From IMG/VR virus record IMGVR_UViG_3300009124_000012, positions 1 through 62,222 of that record: a stretch of DNA of 62,222 bases. One strand, given 5' to 3'. Within the stretch, counting starts at the first letter, position 1, and each line of letters opens with the position of its first letter. Of the stretch, positions 59,585 to 62,222 are shown one piece after another. The position numbers and the translations under genes were made by a program. This DNA is from a virus. Under the pieces are notes generated by a model, which saw only the letters and a program-made list of their open reading frames with translations, did not search any database and was not told the DNA's origin.

Positions 59585-60264
59585 GGAGCGATGATAATGG
59601 GTTTAGTTGGAAGTTTGTTTTCGAGACTGTTAGCAGCATCAATGAGGCGCTGCTGGTCTGTAACTCCCATGATCTCTAGTATATCAGTAGTCACCCATCC
59701 TGTCAAGATGTATTTTTCATGTGTCTCGGAAATCTGACCTCTGTGAACGTATGCGAAGTTAGCAGGGAAGATCAATAGTTTACCTTTTTCTGCTTTGCAT
59801 GTATAGTTTTGGTTCTTAAATTCTGTACCACCATCAGGAACATCATTCAAATAAAGAATGTGTACAAATTGACGTTCAATAAATCCATTTACATTGTCAA
59901 CGTGCCACTCTTTAAATCCACCGCCTGGTTTGTAATATTGGATCTGTGGTGGATCTTTCATTTCCAAATAACCAAAGAAATATAGTTCTACATCCAGACA
60001 ATATTGTCTGAACAGTTCATTCATCTCATCAACTATTGCATTAAATCCACATGTATCTGGATTTGGTAACAGTGGAACTATGTCAGGTGGAACACTAATA
60101 GGGATGAAGTCTTCACTATCTTTGATATCACGATTTACAGTGCCAGTATCAATAATACCAGGCATTGTTGCTTTGATGCTCTTTGCGTAATGAAAGAGAT
60201 CAATAATCTTGTCGCATAGCGAAGTATCTTTTAGTTTATATTCTCTAATAAAATGATCAGACAT
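59581..60264 (-). CDS. prolyl-4-hydroxylase-like 2OG-Fe(II) oxygenase
   Basis: A 227-residue protein from the ATG at 60264; an earlier in-frame GTG is less likely. His121-Val-Asp123 in EWHVDNVNG, His174 in YVHRGQ, and Lys184 in EKYILTGW form the iron and 2-oxoglutarate site of the P4H class, where Lys replaces Arg. GGGFKEWHVDN matches the family signature. Substrate unknown. It overlaps the 266-residue gene by 8 nt. Confidence 0.82.
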   Translation of the reverse strand: MSDHFIREYKLKDTSLCDKIIDLFHYAKSIKATMPGIIDTGTVNRDIKDSEDFIPISVPPDIVPLLPNPDTCGFNAIVDEMNELFRQYCLDVELYFFGYLEMKDPPQIQYYKPGGGFKEWHVDNVNGFIERQFVHILYLNDVPDGGTEFKNQNYTCKAEKGKLLIFPANFAYVHRGQISETHEKYILTGWVTTDILEIMGVTDQQRLIDAANSLENKLPTKPIIIAP

Positions 60265-61057
60265 CTTCAAAATCATGTACACAAATGCTCTCTAGTTCTC
60301 TCTTTACGATAGAATTAGAGGACCATAACCATTTTATCATAGTTTTCTGCATTCTGGGAGAATTTTCTAAAATATAATCACAATCCTCCTGACTAATTGC
60401 ATTATTATCACACATATCTTGATAGTATTTTACTTTATTTTGTCTATGAGTTTCTTCTGTAACTTTTTCATAAACATCTAAACTTCTTAAACGAGGAGGA
60501 AGTTGATCAACAATACTTACTGAAATATTGTCATGATTAGTAAGATCAAACCAATATCTAGCGTGAAATACAGTTGTAGACTTAAGTAGACTTTCTCTAA
60601 TACTATGGAAGTTTTCTAATTTTAATAGGGGTTCAATAACTGGCAAATGTTTTGTTTTCATTTTAAGTCCAAAATACTTTGGAGTGCCATCTTCTGAAAA
60701 GTAAACAGAACACAGAAACATTTGAATACCAGATTCTCGAAGATCTCGTAAAGTTTCTGGTTCTTCCCCAAAAATACCCTCAAATGGATCAAGTCCAGTA
60801 TAAGGAATTAGATTAGTGTCTATTTCATAACCATAGGTCTCAGTACCATCTACAGTGGTATGTGTTGTCAATCCTACACACTGTTTGATGGGATCTGATA
60901 ACTTGGACATAAAAGCATTTATTTCTACTGCTGCCGCTGGAGAAACAAATTTACTATCCAACGACATGTACTGAATAGGAATATTTGTTGATTTTGCAAT
61001 CTGTTCTTTTGCATCAACATCAAATGTATTTGATCCGCGATAAAAATCTCTAATCAT
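60257..61057 (-). CDS. unknown protein within oxygenase run
   Basis: A 266-residue protein from the ATG at 61057; a TTG six codons upstream is in frame. It shows mixed alpha/beta (DSKFVSPAAAVEINAFMSKL near the N-terminus, GIQMFLCSVYFSEDGTPKYF in the middle) and a charged helical C-terminus. It has no 2OG-oxygenase triad or other known motif. Its start overlaps the stop of the gene at 61054 (ATGA). Because it lies between two oxygenases it may be a substrate or partner; that is inferred. Confidence 0.65.
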   Translation of the reverse strand: MIRDFYRGSNTFDVDAKEQIAKSTNIPIQYMSLDSKFVSPAAAVEINAFMSKLSDPIKQCVGLTTHTTVDGTETYGYEIDTNLIPYTGLDPFEGIFGEEPETLRDLRESGIQMFLCSVYFSEDGTPKYFGLKMKTKHLPVIEPLLKLENFHSIRESLLKSTTVFHARYWFDLTNHDNISVSIVDQLPPRLRSLDVYEKVTEETHRQNKVKYYQDMCDNNAISQEDCDYILENSPRMQKTMIKWLWSSNSIVKRELESICVHDFEDV

Positions 61058-61629
61058 TTTACTCTTAGTTTCCAAGCAACAGTTTGTCTTAATCCACCAA
61101 AGGTTCTAGTAGTTTCTTCAGCAAAATGAGGGATTATAGAAGAAAAATATACACCAGAATTAAATTTAGGAACAACAAAATGGTTTCCACCTTCTACGTA
61201 AAAACACGTTTTACCATTCCATTTAACATCCCATGGATTAGCATACCACAAAAATGTTTTACAATCAGGTTCATGATTATCGATATGTGGCATACCAGAT
61301 TGACCATAGGTTTGACCATTGGCATAAACAGTCAAAAGATGGTGTTCAACTCCAGTGATCTCATTGATTTTATTTAGCAAAATCTCAGTAAAAAGTTTGT
61401 CCTCAATTAATCTCATAGACCAAAATGGAGGAGAATTAGCATACTGTGAACTAGAAAAATGACCGTATCTCCACTGAGCTCTACCCAGAAGTGCTTTAAT
61501 TGCTAATACACGTTGCTCTTCAAAAATATCATCATACGTAATGATATCTTCCTTTTTAAAATGAGATGAAGCTTCAATCCAAATTTTTAGTTTATCATTT
61601 ACTTGAATTTTTTTATCAAAGTTGTGCAT
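61054..61629 (-). CDS. 2OG-Fe(II) oxygenase family protein
   Basis: A 191-residue protein. His115-Ile-Asp117 in MPHIDNHEP, His168 in SSIIPHFAEE, and Arg181 thirteen residues later form the dioxygenase site. NPWDVKWNGKTCFYVEGG is typical of phage oxygenases in which the metal site sits on the second jellyroll strand. It overlaps the next oxygenase by 14 nt. Substrate unknown. Confidence 0.82.
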   Translation of the reverse strand: MHNFDKKIQVNDKLKIWIEASSHFKKEDIITYDDIFEEQRVLAIKALLGRAQWRYGHFSSSQYANSPPFWSMRLIEDKLFTEILLNKINEITGVEHHLLTVYANGQTYGQSGMPHIDNHEPDCKTFLWYANPWDVKWNGKTCFYVEGGNHFVVPKFNSGVYFSSIIPHFAEETTRTFGGLRQTVAWKLRVK

Positions 61630-62222
61630 AATCTCTAATCAATTGATATCTAGTTCTTTCAAGTTCGCCCATCCATGGTTTTAAATCTCCAGCATAGTGT
61701 AAAAGTGTTTCACTATATTGAGCTAGAATTTCTCTAATTCTTCTATCTGAAATAATACTTTCCAACCAGAAAACAACCACTCTACGTTCTCCAGAAATTA
61801 CTGGATTTACTTTATGAAGAGTGCCTGTAGGATATACAATTCCCTTACCAGCAGGAAGTTTAAAACTTATTTCTTGATCTTCACTGTTACCCATCCTGAG
61901 AACTAATTCTCCACCTTCATATTCATCAGGTTCACTAAGAAAAATACTAACACTATAATCAGATCTTATTTCATTATTCATCACATAAAAATCATTATGA
62001 AATGCATAATGCATACCTTCCGTGTATTTAAGGAAGAAAGGAGTTGTTGTTGATCTTGGCAACATCACATATTTAAAATTAGAAGCATTATGTAAGATTT
62101 TATCAGTATATTCTATTAAATCTTTACTGTGACATGGGTCAGAAAGTTCTTCGTTCCATTTTTTATCTTTATCAGGAGATCCTGTTTTAGACCCATCAAC
62201 AAAACTACAAAATGTATAATAT
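61616..62222 (-). CDS. PKHD-type 2OG-Fe(II) hydroxylase, 5' end outside the window
   Basis: At least 150 residues are inside a clear frame, and it stays open to the window edge: upstream of an internal GTG at 62068 the frame reads FVDGSKTGSPDKDKKWNEEL without a stop, as in PKHD proteins of ~220 residues. The iron site is His-Asn-Asp in AFHNDFYV, with the distal His in GTLHKVNPV and Arg in ERRVVVFW. PKHD enzymes hydroxylate proteins; the substrate here is unknown. The true start is beyond 62222. Confidence 0.78.
   Translation of the reverse strand, partial: YYTFCSFVDGSKTGSPDKDKKWNEELSDPCHSKDLIEYTDKILHNASNFKYVMLPRSTTTPFFLKYTEGMHYAFHNDFYVMNNEIRSDYSVSIFLSEPDEYEGGELVLRMGNSEDQEISFKLPAGKGIVYPTGTLHKVNPVISGERRVVVFWLESIISDRRIREILAQYSETLLHYAGDLKPWMGELERTRYQLIRDYAQL

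Noticed and set aside
1-62222. Photosynthesis or carbon-metabolism genes usual in cyanophages
   Set aside because: None found in this window; the cupredoxin domain is part of a structural protein, not a separate plastocyanin gene.
1-62222. Insertion sequence, integrase or attachment site
   Set aside because: No transposase, recombinase or flanking direct repeats were recognised.

Overview
The window looks like part of the genome of a T4-like cyanophage (a contractile-tailed phage of marine Synechococcus or Prochlorococcus). The evidence is the T4-type gene order gp25, gp6, gp7-like, gp8, a DUF4815 protein, fibres, gp13, gp14, gp15, gp16 and the start of gp17, together with a flavin-dependent halogenase resembling the cyanophage Syn10 enzyme VirX1, several 2OG-Fe(II) oxygenases, and T4-like late promoters (TATAAATA or CTAAATA). 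Every supported gene lies on the minus strand, so transcription runs from high to low coordinates. No photosynthesis genes, tRNAs or CRISPR arrays were seen.

Positions 1-3421 hold the packaging and neck module: the start of the large terminase, a small unknown gene, gp16, gp15, gp14 and gp13. Positions 3475-6982 are an accessory cassette inserted in the structural cluster: a coiled-coil protein, a 2OG-Fe(II) oxygenase, an unknown protein, the halogenase and a companion unknown gene. The oxygenase, unknown, halogenase and companion genes are joined by 4-11 nt overlaps. Positions 6999-31495 carry adhesion and fibre genes, including proteins of 3044, 1635 and 2701 residues. The 1635-residue protein contains what looks like a complete type-1 copper (cupredoxin) site. 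Positions 31527-45034 are the baseplate wedge (gp8, a 3150-residue gp7-like protein with a YHYH domain, gp6, gp25). Positions 45066-47138 add small basic and acidic proteins, the PAAR spike tip and an unknown 288-residue protein.

From 47.3 to 59.6 kb the window becomes early or accessory DNA: many genes of 43-140 residues, several below 60 residues, with bacterial-type promoters, hairpin terminators and a recurring palindrome. It starts with a G+C-rich island (47.3-49.0 kb) carrying a PD-(D/E)xK nuclease-like protein. It also contains a signal-peptide HEXXH protein, a solitary Dam-type methyltransferase, an SF2 helicase, and a ~360-base non-coding region (51.6-52.0 kb). That region has a perfect 22-bp inverted repeat and three exact cyanobacterial DnaA boxes at 12-base spacing, and is the best candidate here for an undescribed regulatory or replication element. 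The window ends (59.6-62.2 kb) in a run of three 2OG-Fe(II) oxygenase genes, the last cut by the window edge.

The structural genes would be switched on late from TATAAATA-type promoters. The small genes would be read early by host RNA polymerase from TATAAT-type promoters, some apparently giving leaderless mRNAs and others CA-rich leaders without a Shine-Dalgarno sequence.
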